Below, in pieces: positions 43,010 to 55,900 of a DNA stretch of 64,000 nt. Numbering within the stretch: position 1 is the first letter of the stretch; each line of letters opens with the position of its first letter. The notes below the pieces were generated by a model. That model saw nothing but the letters and a program-made list of their open reading frames with translations, was not told where the DNA came from and did no database searches. The stretch is from Cloacibacterium normanense. GTDB lineage: Bacteria > Bacteroidota > Bacteroidia > Flavobacteriales > Weeksellaceae. Where the stretch lies: the NCBI RefSeq assembly GCF_002943105.1, contig NZ_PTPZ01000007.1, positions 79,935 to 143,934 of the forward strand. Direction: 5' to 3'. Both the position numbers and the translations under genes were made by a program.

Positions 43010-44617
43010 TTATTTTTCTGCAGCTGCTTTCACCAAAGCTACAAACAGCGGATGCGGTGTAGCTACAGTACTTTTATATTCTGGGTGATACTGAACACCT
43101 ATATAAAAAGGATGATTTTTCAGCTCCAAAGTTTCTACTAATTTAGTATCTGGATTAATTCCCGAAGCATACAATCCATTTTTCTCGAAATCATCTAAAT
43201 AATCTGAGTTAAATTCGTAGCGATGACGATGTCTTTCGGTTATATTTTTATTTCCGTAGATTTCTATAAGTTTAGTATGAGGTTTTAATTGACATTTCCA
43301 AGCACCTAACCTCATCGTACCACCTTTATCCACTACATTTTTTTGTTCTTCCATTAAAGAAATAACAGGATTTTTAGTCGTTAAATCAAATTCAGCAGAA
43401 TTGGCATCTTTTAATCCCAAAACATTTCTCGCAAATTCGATGGTCATAATCTGCATTCCTAAACAAATGCCCAAAAGTGGAATTTTATTTTCTCTCGCAA
43501 ATTTTGCCGCCAAAATTTTTCCTTCTATTCCTCTATCGCCAAAACCTGGTGCGATAAGCATTGCATCAATTCCTTTGAAGTTTTCTGATAAATTTTCTTC
43601 GGTTAAATCGCCACTGTAAACCCATCTCAGTTTTACTTCAGTATCTTGAGAAGCTCCTGCATGAATAAATGCTTCGGCAATAGATTTATAAGAATCTTGA
43701 AGCGAAACATATTTTCCAACTAAAGCAATTTCAACTTTTTTCTTAGGATTTTTATATTTTTTAAGGAAGTTTTTCCAATCTTTCAAATCAGATTCTTGAT
43801 TCACTGGCAAAGCCAATTCCTTAAGAACCACTTCATCAAATTTTTGTTTTTGTAATTCTAACGGAACTTGATAAATCGTTTCTACATCTATACTTTCGAT
43901 TACATTTTCTGCAGGAACGTTACAGAATTGTGCCAGTTTAGCTTTAATTTCTTTGGTAATTTTATGCTCTGTTCTGCACACCAAAACATCTGCTTGAATT
44001 CCGCTTTCCATCAATTGTCTTACGGAATGCTGAGAAGGTTTGGTTTTCAATTCACCACTTGCAGCAAGGTAAGGAAGCAAGGTAAGATGAATGACCATAG
44101 AATTATTTTCGCCGAGTTCCCATCTTAATTGACGAACACTTTCTATATAAGGTAATGATTCTATATCGCCTACTGTTCCGCCAATTTCTGTGATGATAAT
44201 GTCGTAATTTTCTTTGGCAAGAATTTTTATTCTTCGTTTAATTTCATTGGTAATATGCGGAATTACCTGAACGGTTTTTCCTAGAAAATCTCCTTTTCTT
44301 TCTTTTTCTATTACAGTCTGATAGATTTTTCCTGTAGTAACGTTATTATTCTGAGAAGTGGCAGAATCTAGAAATCTTTCGTAGTGACCCAAATCTAGGT
44401 CGGTTTCTGCACCATCTTCCGTTACATAACATTCTCCATGCTCATAAGGATTAAGCGTTCCTGGATCTATATTAATGTAAGGGTCAAGCTTTTGGATGGT
44501 TACATTAAATCCTCGGGATTTTAAAAGCAGGCCAAGAGAAGCCGAAACAATGCCTTTTCCCAAAGACGAAGTTACACCTCCTGTCACAAATATGTATTTG
44601 GTATTCTTTTTACTCAT
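43010..44617 (-). CDS. pyrG: CTP synthase
   Basis: This 535-aa enzyme makes CTP from UTP with glutamine. The N-terminal synthetase domain starts KYIFVTGGVTSSLGKGIVSASLG (Walker-type loop), and the C-terminal class I glutaminase has LLGICLGMQ with the catalytic Cys and GVQYHPEY with His and Glu. The frame is open 32 codons further upstream, but the ATG at 44617 (MSKKNTKYIFVTGG) matches the family start and is chosen. It is divergent from radA with a 106-bp gap. Confidence 0.97.
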   Translation of the reverse strand: MSKKNTKYIFVTGGVTSSLGKGIVSASLGLLLKSRGFNVTIQKLDPYINIDPGTLNPYEHGECYVTEDGAETDLDLGHYERFLDSATSQNNNVTTGKIYQTVIEKERKGDFLGKTVQVIPHITNEIKRRIKILAKENYDIIITEIGGTVGDIESLPYIESVRQLRWELGENNSMVIHLTLLPYLAASGELKTKPSQHSVRQLMESGIQADVLVCRTEHKITKEIKAKLAQFCNVPAENVIESIDVETIYQVPLELQKQKFDEVVLKELALPVNQESDLKDWKNFLKKYKNPKKKVEIALVGKYVSLQDSYKSIAEAFIHAGASQDTEVKLRWVYSGDLTEENLSENFKGIDAMLIAPGFGDRGIEGKILAAKFARENKIPLLGICLGMQIMTIEFARNVLGLKDANSAEFDLTTKNPVISLMEEQKNVVDKGGTMRLGAWKCQLKPHTKLIEIYGNKNITERHRHRYEFNSDYLDDFEKNGLYASGINPDTKLVETLELKNHPFYIGVQYHPEYKSTVATPHPLFVALVKAAAEK

Positions 44618-44723
44618 TAGATTAGGTTTGTGCAAAGTTAATGGATTTTGACTAAAGTCCCAAAAACGATTAATTATTTCAAAAATTCTGTAAATTGCAA
44701 CATCATTTATCAATTATAAATCT

Positions 44724-46073
44724 GTGGCAAAAATAAAAACAGCATACTATTGTCAGAAATGTGGAACACAATATCCGCAATGGCACGGACAATGCAAAAA
44801 CTGTGGAGAGTGGAATACCCTAGTAGAAGAAATTGTAGAAAAAAAATCTTCTCACTATGATATTCTAGGAAGCGGGAAACAAAAAATCATCAACATTACC
44901 GAAGTAGAAACAGGAACAGAAATTCGTCTGAAAACTGTTTCAGAAGAGCTGAACCGTGTTTTAGGAGGCGGAATTGTTCTAGGCTCCGTTATTCTCATTG
45001 GTGGCGAACCTGGAATTGGTAAATCTACGCTCCTACTCCAACTTGCCTTAAAAATGAAGAAGAAAATTCTTTATGTTTCTGGCGAAGAAAGCGCTTCGCA
45101 AATTAAAATGCGTGCCGACAGAATTACAGATATTCAAAACCCAAATTGTTTCCTCTACACCGAAACTTCTATCGAAAAAATATTGATGGAAGCCAAAAAT
45201 CTTCAGCCAGATTTGATGATTGTAGATTCTATTCAAACTTTACAATCTCAATTGCTAGAAAGTGCTGCAGGAACGGTTTCGCAGATTAGAGAATGTTCTG
45301 GAGAATTGATAAAATTTGCCAAAGAAAAAAACATCCCAGTTATTTTAGTTGGTCACATTACCAAAGACGGACAAATTGCCGGCCCAAAAGTTCTGGAACA
45401 CATGGTAGACGTAGTTTTGAATTTTGACGGAGACAGAAATCACCTTTTCAGATTGCTAAGAGCTCAGAAAAACCGTTTTGGTTCTACACAAGAAATTGGT
45501 ATTTACGAAATGGTGACTCAAGGTTTAAAAGAAATTAAAAACCCTTCGGAAATCTTAATCACCAAAAAATTTGAAGAACTTTCTGGGAATGCAGTTGCCG
45601 TTACTTTGGAAGGAAACAGGCCGATGCTTCTAGAAATTCAAGCTTTGGTTTCTACTGCAGTTTACGGAACTCCACAACGCAGTTGTACTGGTTTTGACAG
45701 TAAAAGACTAAATATGCTTCTTGCTGTTTTAGAAAAACGCGCTGGTTTTATGTTGGGTGCAAAAGACGTTTTTCTCAATATTACTGGTGGAATAAAAACA
45801 GATGATCCAGCTCTTGATTTGGCGGTAATTGCAGCTGTTTTGAGCAGCAACGAAGATCTAGCCATTTCTGAGAAATATTGTTTTGCGGGCGAAATAGGTT
45901 TGAGTGGAGAAATTAGACCGATTCCTCAAATTGAACAAAGAATTTCGGAAGCAGAAAAATTGGGTTACGAAAAGATTTTTGTTTCCAACCTCAACAAAAT
46001 TCCTAAAAGAAAGTTTGGAATTAAAATAGAAGAAGTGAGTAAAATAGAAGAGTTCCACGAAAAACTTTTTTAA
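44724..46073 (+). CDS. radA: DNA repair protein RadA
   Basis: This 449-aa RecA-like helicase promotes branch migration in recombination. It has the N-terminal C4 zinc finger (CQKCGTQYPQWHGQCKNCGEW), Walker A GGEPGIGKSTLLLQ, the RadA-specific KNRFG motif (AQKNRFGSTQEIG) and a C-terminal Lon-protease-like domain (about 280-449). The start is GTG at 44724; the zinc finger begins eight residues later, so a later start is not possible. The gene is divergent from pyrG and followed by small membrane and acpH genes. Confidence 0.96.
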   Translation: MAKIKTAYYCQKCGTQYPQWHGQCKNCGEWNTLVEEIVEKKSSHYDILGSGKQKIINITEVETGTEIRLKTVSEELNRVLGGGIVLGSVILIGGEPGIGKSTLLLQLALKMKKKILYVSGEESASQIKMRADRITDIQNPNCFLYTETSIEKILMEAKNLQPDLMIVDSIQTLQSQLLESAAGTVSQIRECSGELIKFAKEKNIPVILVGHITKDGQIAGPKVLEHMVDVVLNFDGDRNHLFRLLRAQKNRFGSTQEIGIYEMVTQGLKEIKNPSEILITKKFEELSGNAVAVTLEGNRPMLLEIQALVSTAVYGTPQRSCTGFDSKRLNMLLAVLEKRAGFMLGAKDVFLNITGGIKTDDPALDLAVIAAVLSSNEDLAISEKYCFAGEIGLSGEIRPIPQIEQRISEAEKLGYEKIFVSNLNKIPKRKFGIKIEEVSKIEEFHEKLF

Positions 46074-46085
46074 AGAATTCTAAAA

Positions 46086-46400
46086 ATGAAAAAATATTTT
46101 CTTTATTGGCTTTTTATTCCAATTTTTACAATAATTTGTGGAGTATTAATTGGGTATCTAGATTTTTATATAATTTCTCCAAAATTACCATTTCCAGATG
46201 CTTGTACCTATCATTCTCCAGAAGCAGGAACTCCTCCATTTTGGATGAAATTTTTATATATGGATGACATTATGCATCATGTAGGCCCTGAACCAAATAG
46301 TAACCATTTAATTATTTTTATTATACTCAGTATTATTCTCGGCATTATATTTTCGAGACTTGTAATTAATAATTTTTTTAAATTTGAAAATAATAATTAA
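46086..46400 (+). CDS. Small membrane protein, unknown
   Basis: This 104-aa protein has two predicted membrane helices (about 5-28 and 77-97) with an intervening outside loop containing two His/Cys-rich segments (DACTYHSPEAGTPPFW and DDIMHHVGPEPNSNH). No family is recognised. It starts 12 bp after radA and may be co-transcribed with it. Histidine-rich loops can bind metal, but this is not shown. Confidence 0.6.
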   Translation: MKKYFLYWLFIPIFTIICGVLIGYLDFYIISPKLPFPDACTYHSPEAGTPPFWMKFLYMDDIMHHVGPEPNSNHLIIFIILSIILGIIFSRLVINNFFKFENNN

Positions 46401-46427
46401 TAACTTTAATAGACAATTCTAGACTAA

Positions 46428-47048
46428 ATGAATTTCCTTGCACATACTTACCTTTCTTTTACCGATGAGCAAATCGTGGGGAATTTGATTGGTGATTTCA
46501 TTAAAAATAAAAAGCGAGATCACTTATCAGAAGGAATTCAGCAAGGAATTACGCTGCACAGAGCTATTGATGCATTTACGGATGTTCACCCAAAAGTTTT
46601 AGAAGCCAAAACCGTTTTCCAACCGATTGTAAGGTTGTATTCTGGTGCTTTTGTAGATGTGGTTTTTGATTATTTTTTAGCCAATGATAAAAATGTAAAA
46701 TCTGCCAAAGAGTGGCGTGATTTTACCGCTCATGTTTACCAAGTTCTTAATAAACATGAAGCTCTTTTACCTGAAAATTTCAGAAAAGTGCTTCCTAGAA
46801 TGGAAAAAGATAATTGGCTCTACAATTATCGTTTTGATTGGGGAATGGAATACAGCATTAATAATGTATTGAATAAAGCAAAATATCTAGACAATTCTAT
46901 TCCTGTATATGGATTTTTCCAGCATCACAAAGAGTTTTTGCGCTCTTGTTACGAAGAATTTTTCCCAGATTTATATCAGTTCTGCATTTCCTTGAATGAT
47001 AATTTTAAAAAATCTGATACAGATATCGATCCGGATAGTTTAGTTTAG
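46428..47048 (+). CDS. acpH: Acyl carrier protein phosphodiesterase-like (DUF479)
   Basis: This 206-aa protein matches the AcpH family: MNFLAHTYLSFTDEQIVGNLIGDFIK at the start, GITLHRAIDAFTDVHP with the Asp/His metal residues, and FVDVVFDYFLAND. E. coli AcpH removes phosphopantetheine from acyl carrier protein; the same role is inferred here. Its 3' end overlaps the convergent DUF6702 gene by 44 bp, so the last 14 codons are antisense to the other gene's 3' end. Confidence 0.88.
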   Translation: MNFLAHTYLSFTDEQIVGNLIGDFIKNKKRDHLSEGIQQGITLHRAIDAFTDVHPKVLEAKTVFQPIVRLYSGAFVDVVFDYFLANDKNVKSAKEWRDFTAHVYQVLNKHEALLPENFRKVLPRMEKDNWLYNYRFDWGMEYSINNVLNKAKYLDNSIPVYGFFQHHKEFLRSCYEEFFPDLYQFCISLNDNFKKSDTDIDPDSLV

Positions 47049-47505
47049 AACTTTTTCGTTCGCCATTTACAATAATGTGTACAATGTTCATTTGATCATC
47101 AAAAAAACTATACAATAAACTCACTGCGGTTTCTACTTTTTTAGGCATTTCTGTTGCTTCAGATTCTAGATAAACATTGACAGATTCTTTATCTTCTTCA
47201 AAACCTAAATAATTGATTTTTAGAAATTTATTATTAGATTTCAATTTAAAATATTCTGCAAAATAATTTTCTAGAACTTGGTCTAATCCTGCTTTACTTT
47301 TTTCCTCGCCAAAGTGTAACGTTTTATTATACTTGGCATTAAGACTATTTTCTAAATCGTCTAAGAAAAATTTGGCCGAAATCTCAAAAGTTTTGGTTTT
47401 AGCATTATAATTAATTTCCACCGAACCAACATGATAAGGATGAATAGGTTTCGCCGAAACTACAAAAGCCAGTAAAAAAGTAAAAAGTAAGAAGAATTTT
47501 TTCAT
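47005..47505 (-). CDS. DUF6702 family exported protein
   Basis: This 166-aa protein has a signal peptide (LLAFVVSA) followed by KPIHPYHVGSVEINYNAKTKTFEISAKFFLDDLENSLNAKY (in parts), typical of a Bacteroidota family recently named DUF6702. Function unknown. From memory it is usually next to M1 peptidase or HupE/UreJ genes, and here it lies divergent from HupE/UreJ. The C-terminal 14 residues overlap acpH in antisense. Confidence 0.8.
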   Translation of the reverse strand: MKKFFLLFTFLLAFVVSAKPIHPYHVGSVEINYNAKTKTFEISAKFFLDDLENSLNAKYNKTLHFGEEKSKAGLDQVLENYFAEYFKLKSNNKFLKINYLGFEEDKESVNVYLESEATEMPKKVETAVSLLYSFFDDQMNIVHIIVNGERKSSKLNYPDRYLYQIF

Positions 47506-47569
47506 GCGTTCATTATTTCAAAATCCGTTCCGAAATTAATCATTATTTTCGTAACTCAAATTTTAAAAT

Positions 47570-48145
47570 ATGCAAGATTTTTTATTTTATTTACAATTAG
47601 GTTGGGAACACATCATCTCAAAAGACGCTCTAGATCATCAATTATTCATTTTGGCACTCATTGCTATTTTCAGTTTTAGAGATTGGAAAAAAGTTTTAAT
47701 TCTAGTAACTGCTTTTACGATTGGGCATTCTTTAACATTGGTTTTAAGCGCATTAGATGTATTCAGGTTTCCTTCTGATTGGGTAGAATTTTTAATTCCT
47801 TGCACTATTGTTTTCACTGCTTTAGACAACATTATTTTTTCTAAAAACGAGAAAAAACTCATTCAACTCAATTATTATTTGGCTTTATTATTCGGCTTAA
47901 TTCACGGAATGGGATTTGCCAATTCTGTAAGAATGATGCTCGCAAGTGAACAAGACATTACTTTACCTTTATTTGGATTTAATGTAGGACTTGAATTAGG
48001 GCAAATTGTAGTCGTAGCCATCGCACTATTCATACATTATATTTTCTCGGAAGTTCTGAAACTTTCTAATAAAATTTGGATTTACATTATATCTGTTCCT
48101 ATCTTCATTTTTGCACTAAAAATGGCCTTAGAAAGAATTCCTTAA
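47570..48145 (+). CDS. HupE/UreJ family membrane protein
   Basis: This 191-aa protein has six or so membrane helices. The motif GWEHIISKDALDHQLFILAL, then FTIGHSLTLVLSA, FGLIHGMGFANSVR and FNVGLELGQI fit the HupE/UreJ_2 family. Conserved His residues (H15, H24, IGHS, IHGMGF) may bind nickel or another metal. Related proteins help hydrogenase or urease maturation, but no such enzyme is nearby, so the substrate is uncertain. It is followed by the M1 peptidase. Confidence 0.88.
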   Translation: MQDFLFYLQLGWEHIISKDALDHQLFILALIAIFSFRDWKKVLILVTAFTIGHSLTLVLSALDVFRFPSDWVEFLIPCTIVFTALDNIIFSKNEKKLIQLNYYLALLFGLIHGMGFANSVRMMLASEQDITLPLFGFNVGLELGQIVVVAIALFIHYIFSEVLKLSNKIWIYIISVPIFIFALKMALERIP

Positions 48146-48258
48146 TCAATTTTATCTGCATAAAACTACATTAACAGTTATTTTTTATAAAAAAAACATG
48201 CTCTGTTGTAACAAATTTTTATATTTGTTGACAAATCGATAAAAATTAAAAATTTATA

Positions 48259-50643
48259 ATGAAAAAAGTTCTAAGTATTTTTGTTTTTCTTTACGCTTTC
48301 GTAAGTACTTCCGCCCAAAATCACCAGAATAATCCTGGGAGCAATCATGGGAATAAATTTGAGCAACTAGGAACCATTTTACCTACGCCAAACAGTTACA
48401 GAACCGCTTCTGGAGCACCTGGTCATGAATATTGGCAACAACGTGCTGATTATGAAATCAATGCATATCTAGACGAGGAAAAACTTAACTTAAAAGGCTC
48501 AGAAACAATTACTTATTACAATAATTCGCCAGACGAATTAGAATATCTTTGGTTACAATTAGATGAGAATGACACCAGCAACACAAAAGATGCAGGTTAT
48601 CAATCTTCTTCTACTCTAGCTAAACAAATTTCATCTGATAGATTAAAAGCTACTGAATTACCCGTAAAAGATAATGGTTTCGGGATTAATTTAGAAAAAG
48701 TAACAGATGCTAATGGTAATGCACTTTCTTATGTAGTTAATAAAACCATGATGAGAATAGATTTACCTAAAAAATTAAAAAAAGGCGAAACTTTTAAATT
48801 TAAAATTGATTGGAATTATAACATTCCTGATAGAATGAAGCAAGGAGGAAGAGGCGGTTATGAATTCTTCCCAGAAGATGGCAACCACCTTTTTACCATG
48901 ACACAATGGTATCCTAGACTTTGTGTGTATTCTGACAATCAAGGTTGGCAAAATCACCAATTTACAGGTCGTGGAGAATTCACCCTTACTTTTGGAAATT
49001 TCAAAGTAAATATGAATGTTCCTGCTGATCATATTGTAGCTTCTACAGGTTCTGGAAAAAATTTCTCAGAAGTTTTAACCGCTGAACAATTTGCAAGATG
49101 GCAAAAAGCGCAAAATACTAAAGAACCTATAGAAATCGTTACACTAGATGAAGCTAAAAAAGCAGAAAAATCTAAATCAAAAAACAGAAAAACTTGGACT
49201 TTCGAAGCAGAAAATGTAAGAGATTTCGCTTGGACTTCTTCTAGAAAATTTATTTGGGATGCAATGCCTCAACTCATTGAAGAAAATAACAATAAAGTAA
49301 TGTGTATGAGTCTTTATCCAAAAGAAGCATACAATTTATACAGAAAATATTCTACTAAAGCAGTAGCTCATACGATTAAAACCTATTCAGAATTTACCAT
49401 TCCTTATCCATATCCAGTAGCACAATCTATAGAAGCGTCAAATGGTATGGAATATCCTATGATTTGTTTCAACTATGGTAGAACAGAAAAAGACGGAACC
49501 TATTCAGAAGGAATTAAAAACGGAATGATTGGAGTAATTATCCACGAAGTAGGACATAATTTCTTCCCAATGATTATCAATTCAGACGAAAGACAATGGT
49601 CTTGGATGGATGAAGGTCTTAATACCTTTGTAGAATATCTTACCGAAGAACTTTGGGATAATAAATTCCCATCAAGAAGAGGACCAGCTCACACTATTGT
49701 GAACTACATGAAATTGCCAAAAGACCAATTAGAGCCTATTATGACCAACTCTGAAAACATTATTCATTTCGGCCCTAATGCTTACGCAAAACCTGCAACT
49801 GGTCTTAATATTTTGAGAGAAACCATCATGGGAAGAGAACTTTTTGACAAAGCTTTCAAGACATATTCTAAAAGATGGGCGTTCAGACATCCAGAACCTG
49901 CAGATTTATTCAGAACGATGGAAGATGCGTCTGGAGAAGATTTAGATTGGTTCTGGAGAGGATGGTTCTACAGCACAGATGCAGTAGATATCGCAATTGA
50001 CAAAGTTACTGTGGCAACTCCAGATTTTGACGGAAAACCTCAGGCTAGAGATTTTAAATACAAAGTAGACGAACCACAAGTAAATGACTTCGAAGATATT
50101 TCTAAAATCAGAAATAAAGAAGATAAGAAAATTACTTTCAAAACTGATGAAGACCAATCTTTAAGAGATTTCTACTGGAGATACGCAAGAGGTTTAGAAA
50201 AAGTAGACACTCAAAAAGAATATACCATCAAAGGTGAAGCTCCGAAAAATCTTGACAATAAAGAAAGAGAAAATCTAAAAAATATCACAGGCTACCAAAT
50301 TGACTTCTCTAACAAAGGAGGAATGGTAATGCCTCTTATCTTAGAATTCACTTTCGAAGATGGAACTAAATTAAACGATAAAATCCCAGCGCAAATCTGG
50401 AGATCAGACGAGAAAAAAGTTTCTAAAACATACTATTTTGACAAAAAATTAAAGTCAATTCAGTTAGACCCAATGTTAGAAACTGCCGATATTGACACCA
50501 CTAATAACTTATGGACTGCTGATAAAGTTACACCAGAAAGCACTTCTAAATTCCAAGTGTTCAAACAGAACCAAGAAAACAGAAGAAGAGGAGCTGCTGC
50601 AGGAATGGTAAACCCAATGCAAGCCGCAGGAAAGAAAAACTAA
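48259..50643 (+). CDS. M1 family metallopeptidase
   Basis: This 794-aa protein has a signal peptide (SIFVFLYAFVSTSAQ) and an M1 aminopeptidase-like zinc site: HEVGH (His429, Glu430, His433) with the third ligand Glu in WMDEGLNTFVEYL downstream. The substrate-recognition segment ASNGMEYPM replaces the usual GAMEN. The C-terminal 200 residues are a beta-rich extension ending in a lysine tail. It is a periplasmic or surface peptidase that trims peptides. It follows HupE/UreJ after 113 bp. Confidence 0.92.
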   Translation: MKKVLSIFVFLYAFVSTSAQNHQNNPGSNHGNKFEQLGTILPTPNSYRTASGAPGHEYWQQRADYEINAYLDEEKLNLKGSETITYYNNSPDELEYLWLQLDENDTSNTKDAGYQSSSTLAKQISSDRLKATELPVKDNGFGINLEKVTDANGNALSYVVNKTMMRIDLPKKLKKGETFKFKIDWNYNIPDRMKQGGRGGYEFFPEDGNHLFTMTQWYPRLCVYSDNQGWQNHQFTGRGEFTLTFGNFKVNMNVPADHIVASTGSGKNFSEVLTAEQFARWQKAQNTKEPIEIVTLDEAKKAEKSKSKNRKTWTFEAENVRDFAWTSSRKFIWDAMPQLIEENNNKVMCMSLYPKEAYNLYRKYSTKAVAHTIKTYSEFTIPYPYPVAQSIEASNGMEYPMICFNYGRTEKDGTYSEGIKNGMIGVIIHEVGHNFFPMIINSDERQWSWMDEGLNTFVEYLTEELWDNKFPSRRGPAHTIVNYMKLPKDQLEPIMTNSENIIHFGPNAYAKPATGLNILRETIMGRELFDKAFKTYSKRWAFRHPEPADLFRTMEDASGEDLDWFWRGWFYSTDAVDIAIDKVTVATPDFDGKPQARDFKYKVDEPQVNDFEDISKIRNKEDKKITFKTDEDQSLRDFYWRYARGLEKVDTQKEYTIKGEAPKNLDNKERENLKNITGYQIDFSNKGGMVMPLILEFTFEDGTKLNDKIPAQIWRSDEKKVSKTYYFDKKLKSIQLDPMLETADIDTTNNLWTADKVTPESTSKFQVFKQNQENRRRGAAAGMVNPMQAAGKKN

Positions 50644-50668
50644 AGCTTAAATAATTGATATAACCCTG

Positions 50669-50700
50669 AAGCCACTCACAAAATAGAGTGGCTTTTTTCT
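50669..50700 (+). terminator. Terminator of the M1 peptidase gene
   Basis: AAGCCACTC (50669-50677) pairs with GAGTGGCTT (50686-50694), followed by a T run, 25 bp after the stop. Confidence 0.9.
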
Positions 50701-50829
50701 GCCAAAATTTCACTCCAATTTGAGAAAAATCTGCCAAATTATCTCTCAATTTTCAATTTATATTGCAGAATTACCATTGGCACAGAATTGGAGAATTCCA
50801 TCACAGAAAATTTAAAAATAATTATACAT

Positions 50830-51108
50830 ATGTCAGTAAATTTTAAACCATTAGCAGACAGAGTTTTAGTAGAACCTGTACAAGCAGAAACTAAAACAGC
50901 TTCAGGAATCATCATTCCTGATACCGCAAAAGAAAAACCACAAGAAGGAACTGTAGTTGCTGTTGGCAACGGAAAACCAGACGAACCAATGACAGTAAAA
51001 GTTGGTGACAGAGTACTTTACGGTAAATATGCCGGTTCAGAATTAAAACTAGACGGTAAAGATTATTTAATTGTAAGAGAAAGTGATTTATTAGGAATCA
51101 TTGGCTAA
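50830..51108 (+). CDS. groES: Co-chaperonin GroES
   Basis: This 92-aa protein is the GroES lid: [36 protein letters not shown], the mobile loop (TASGIIIP) and [14 protein letters not shown] at the end. The frame is open 14 codons upstream to 50788, but the ATG at 50830 matches all known starts. groEL follows after 72 bp. No CIRCE element is seen in the leader, so HrcA control is not indicated. Confidence 0.97.
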   Translation: MSVNFKPLADRVLVEPVQAETKTASGIIIPDTAKEKPQEGTVVAVGNGKPDEPMTVKVGDRVLYGKYAGSELKLDGKDYLIVRESDLLGIIG

Positions 51109-51168
51109 TCCAAGAATCAAGAAATTTTAAAAATTTAAAAATCTAGGCTCTTGTGTCTAGTATCTTAA

Positions 51169-52809
<1,641 letters not shown>

Positions 52810-52836
52810 CAGCGTGTCGCTGAAACAATAAATTTT

Positions 52837-52870
52837 AAAATCCGTTCAATTTTTTTGGACGGATTTTTTT
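52837..52870 (+). terminator. Terminator of groESL
   Basis: AAAATCCGTTC pairs with GGACGGATTTT (two mismatches), followed by T. It starts 27 bp after the groEL stop. Confidence 0.85.
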
Positions 52871-52986
52871 ATTCAACGATTTGAAACTTTTTTTTACTTT
52901 TGAAATGCTTACTTCAATAATTTCTTTTGTCACTTTTGCGGTTTTAAAAATTTTTTATTTCCAAAAAATTTCAAGAAATTAGTAAA

Positions 52987-55900
52987 ATGAAACCATACAT
53001 CGCCATCAATGCTTCTGCTGGTTCTGGTAAAACCTACACTTTGGTACAAAGAGTGTTGATGATTTGCCTTGAAAATCCATATCAAAAAGACGCTATTCGT
53101 CATATTTTGGCGTTGACGTTTACCAATAAAGCAGCCAACGAAATGAAGGAGAGAATTCTTTCTTGGCTCAAAGAATTTACACAAGAAAACTACGCTGAAA
53201 ACGATAAATTACTCGGAATTCAACAAAAATTTGAAGAACAAGGCAAGAAAATTACATTAGACGATTTACACCAGCGTTCGCAAAAAGTGCTCGATTATAT
53301 TTTGCACAACTACTCTACTTTAAACATCGGGACGATTGATAAATTCAACGCCAAATTGGTGAGAAGTTTTTCTTATGAATTGGGGTTAGCGCAGAATTTT
53401 AATCTCGAAATTCAACCAGAACCTTTCTTGATTGAAGCGGTAGATCAAATGCTGAATAAAATTGGCGAAGACGAACAAATTTCCGAAGCTTTTTTGGATT
53501 ATGTAAATTACAGTCTCGACCAAAATGAGCGTGTCAACATCAACAAAACCCTACTCGATTCTGCCAAAGAATTTGTGAATGACAAGCATTATCATTGGCT
53601 CGAAGAAAATAAAGATTTCGATTGGAAAGCATATGAAAATACCAAAAATAACATCAGAACTGAGATTAAAGAACTGAAAGAAAATTCTAAAAAAATTGCC
53701 CAAGATTCTTTAGATTTAATTAAAAACAACGGTTTAGAAATAGAAGATTTTGCCAATGGAAAAAACGGTATTGGCGGTTTTTTCAATAGAATTATAGAAA
53801 AATCTGAACCTTTACTTTACGAAACCGAAGCCGAAGAAAACCGAAAACTAGAAAGTTATCAAAAAGGAGTTTCTGCAAAAAGTAAAAACAAAGAAGGAAT
53901 TATTTTTTCTATTTTAGATATTTTGGTAGAAAATCGCAGAAAAATTATTCAAAATTATATTCTCGGAGAGAAAAAAGAGAAAATTTTGCGAGCACTTTTA
54001 CCTTTGAAAGTCAACAAAGAAATTCAAGACCAATTGCAACAAATTGAAGATGAAAACGATTTGGTTTTGCTTTCAAAATTTAATGTTTTGATTAATGAAA
54101 ACCTTAGAAACGAGCCTTCTGCATTCATTTATGAAAAAGTAGGAACACAGTTTCAGCATTATTTTTTTGATGAGTTTCAAGATACTTCTGCATTACAATG
54201 GATGAATTTTCTTCCGCTTCGTGACCACAATATCGCTACCGAAAATTCTAGTTTTACGTTAGTTGGCGACCCTAAACAAAGCATTTATAGATTCCGTGGT
54301 GGGAATGCAGAAATAATGCTCGACATTATCAATAAAAAAGATTTTTCGCCAATTGAAGTGGAAATTGAGACGCTTCAACAAAACTTTAGAAGTGCCAAAA
54401 ACATTGTGAAATTCAACAATGAATTGTATCATTTCTATGGAAGTTACCTGAATGAAGAACACGCAAAATTGTTTGGAAAAGATGCTGAACAAAGTGCTTT
54501 TTCTGGAAAAGAAGGAAGAGTGAAAGTCCATTTTTTAGAAAACGATTTGAAAGAAACGTATTACCAAGATTGCACCGAAAAAATGAAACAAGATTTGCAA
54601 GAGTGCATTAATAATGGATTTGAATTTAGCGACATCACCATTCTTTGTCGAGGAAATAATGATATTTTCAATTTTTCTAAATTGTTGGGAAATCTAAAAG
54701 TGAATTACAAAGGAGAAGAAACCTACATTAAAACCATTTCAGAAAAAGGTTTAACACTCGAACTTTCGGGAACACTTCGAGCTTTGATTCAGTTTTTGTA
54801 TTGGGAAACATTCCCTAAAAACAGAAGGTTTTTGGTGAAAATGATGTATGAATTAGAAAAATTGGGCAGAATAAAAATGCAAGATTTTTCGGTGGAAATG
54901 AAAGAAATTTTAGACATCGAAAACAAAAAAGATATTGAAAATTTCATCAAAGAAAAATATGGAGTTGCGCTGAAACAGGAAGATTTTCCGCATCTTAATT
55001 TGTACAATTTCATAGAATATTACATTCACGAATTTTCGGTGAAAGATAAAGAAACCGATTTCTTGCTCAATTTTTTGGAATTGCTTTACAATTACACCCA
55101 AAATGCGGGTGCTACTTTGAAAGATTTTCTCCAATTTTGGGAAGAAGAAGGCAAAAATACGAGCATTCAAGCTTCGGAAAACATTGATGCTATTCAATTA
55201 ATGACCATTCACAAAGCGAAAGGTCTGGAATTCCCTATCGTTTTTCTTCCGATGGAAAATGCGCACAAAGACAATAAAATTCAAGATTGGTTTTCTTTGG
55301 AAGAAAATACCGCTTTGAAATCGGTAAATATTGGTGGTTTTGACAAAAAATTACAAACCTACGATGACCAAATTTCTGAATTTAACGAAGAAAATGCTTA
55401 CAAAAATTTTATCGACCGATTGTGTTTGCAATATGTAGCTACAACCAGACCTGTAGAACAGCTTTTTCTTTATGTTCAAAAACCTGGAACTGACAGTAAA
55501 ACAGGTGCAGAAAAACCTTCAAACATTGAAATTTATGATTTCTTGAAATCTAAAAATGTAGAAAATTTAGACAGTTTTGATGTTTTTAAAATTGATGAAA
55601 ATACGCTGAGAAAACAAAGTAAAAAAGAAAAAAAACAACACATTTCTCAACAAATTTCTTCATTAACTCAAAAGCACGAAAAATCTGCTAATATTACCAT
55701 TGCGACGCCTTCTAAAAATTATCAGGAAAGAAACGAAAAAGTAAGAAACGGAATTTTCACCCACGAAATTCTGGCGAAAATTAACACTAAAAACGATGTA
55801 GAAAAAGTTTTGAAATCTTATCTTTTAGAAGGATTAATCACCGAAACTGAAAAATCTGAAATCGCCGAAAGAATTTTTGAAATTATCGAAAAACATCCGA

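Noticed and set aside
43010..44713. Longer CTP synthase start (44713)
   Set aside because: The 32 extra residues have no family match; the ATG at 44617 gives the standard start.
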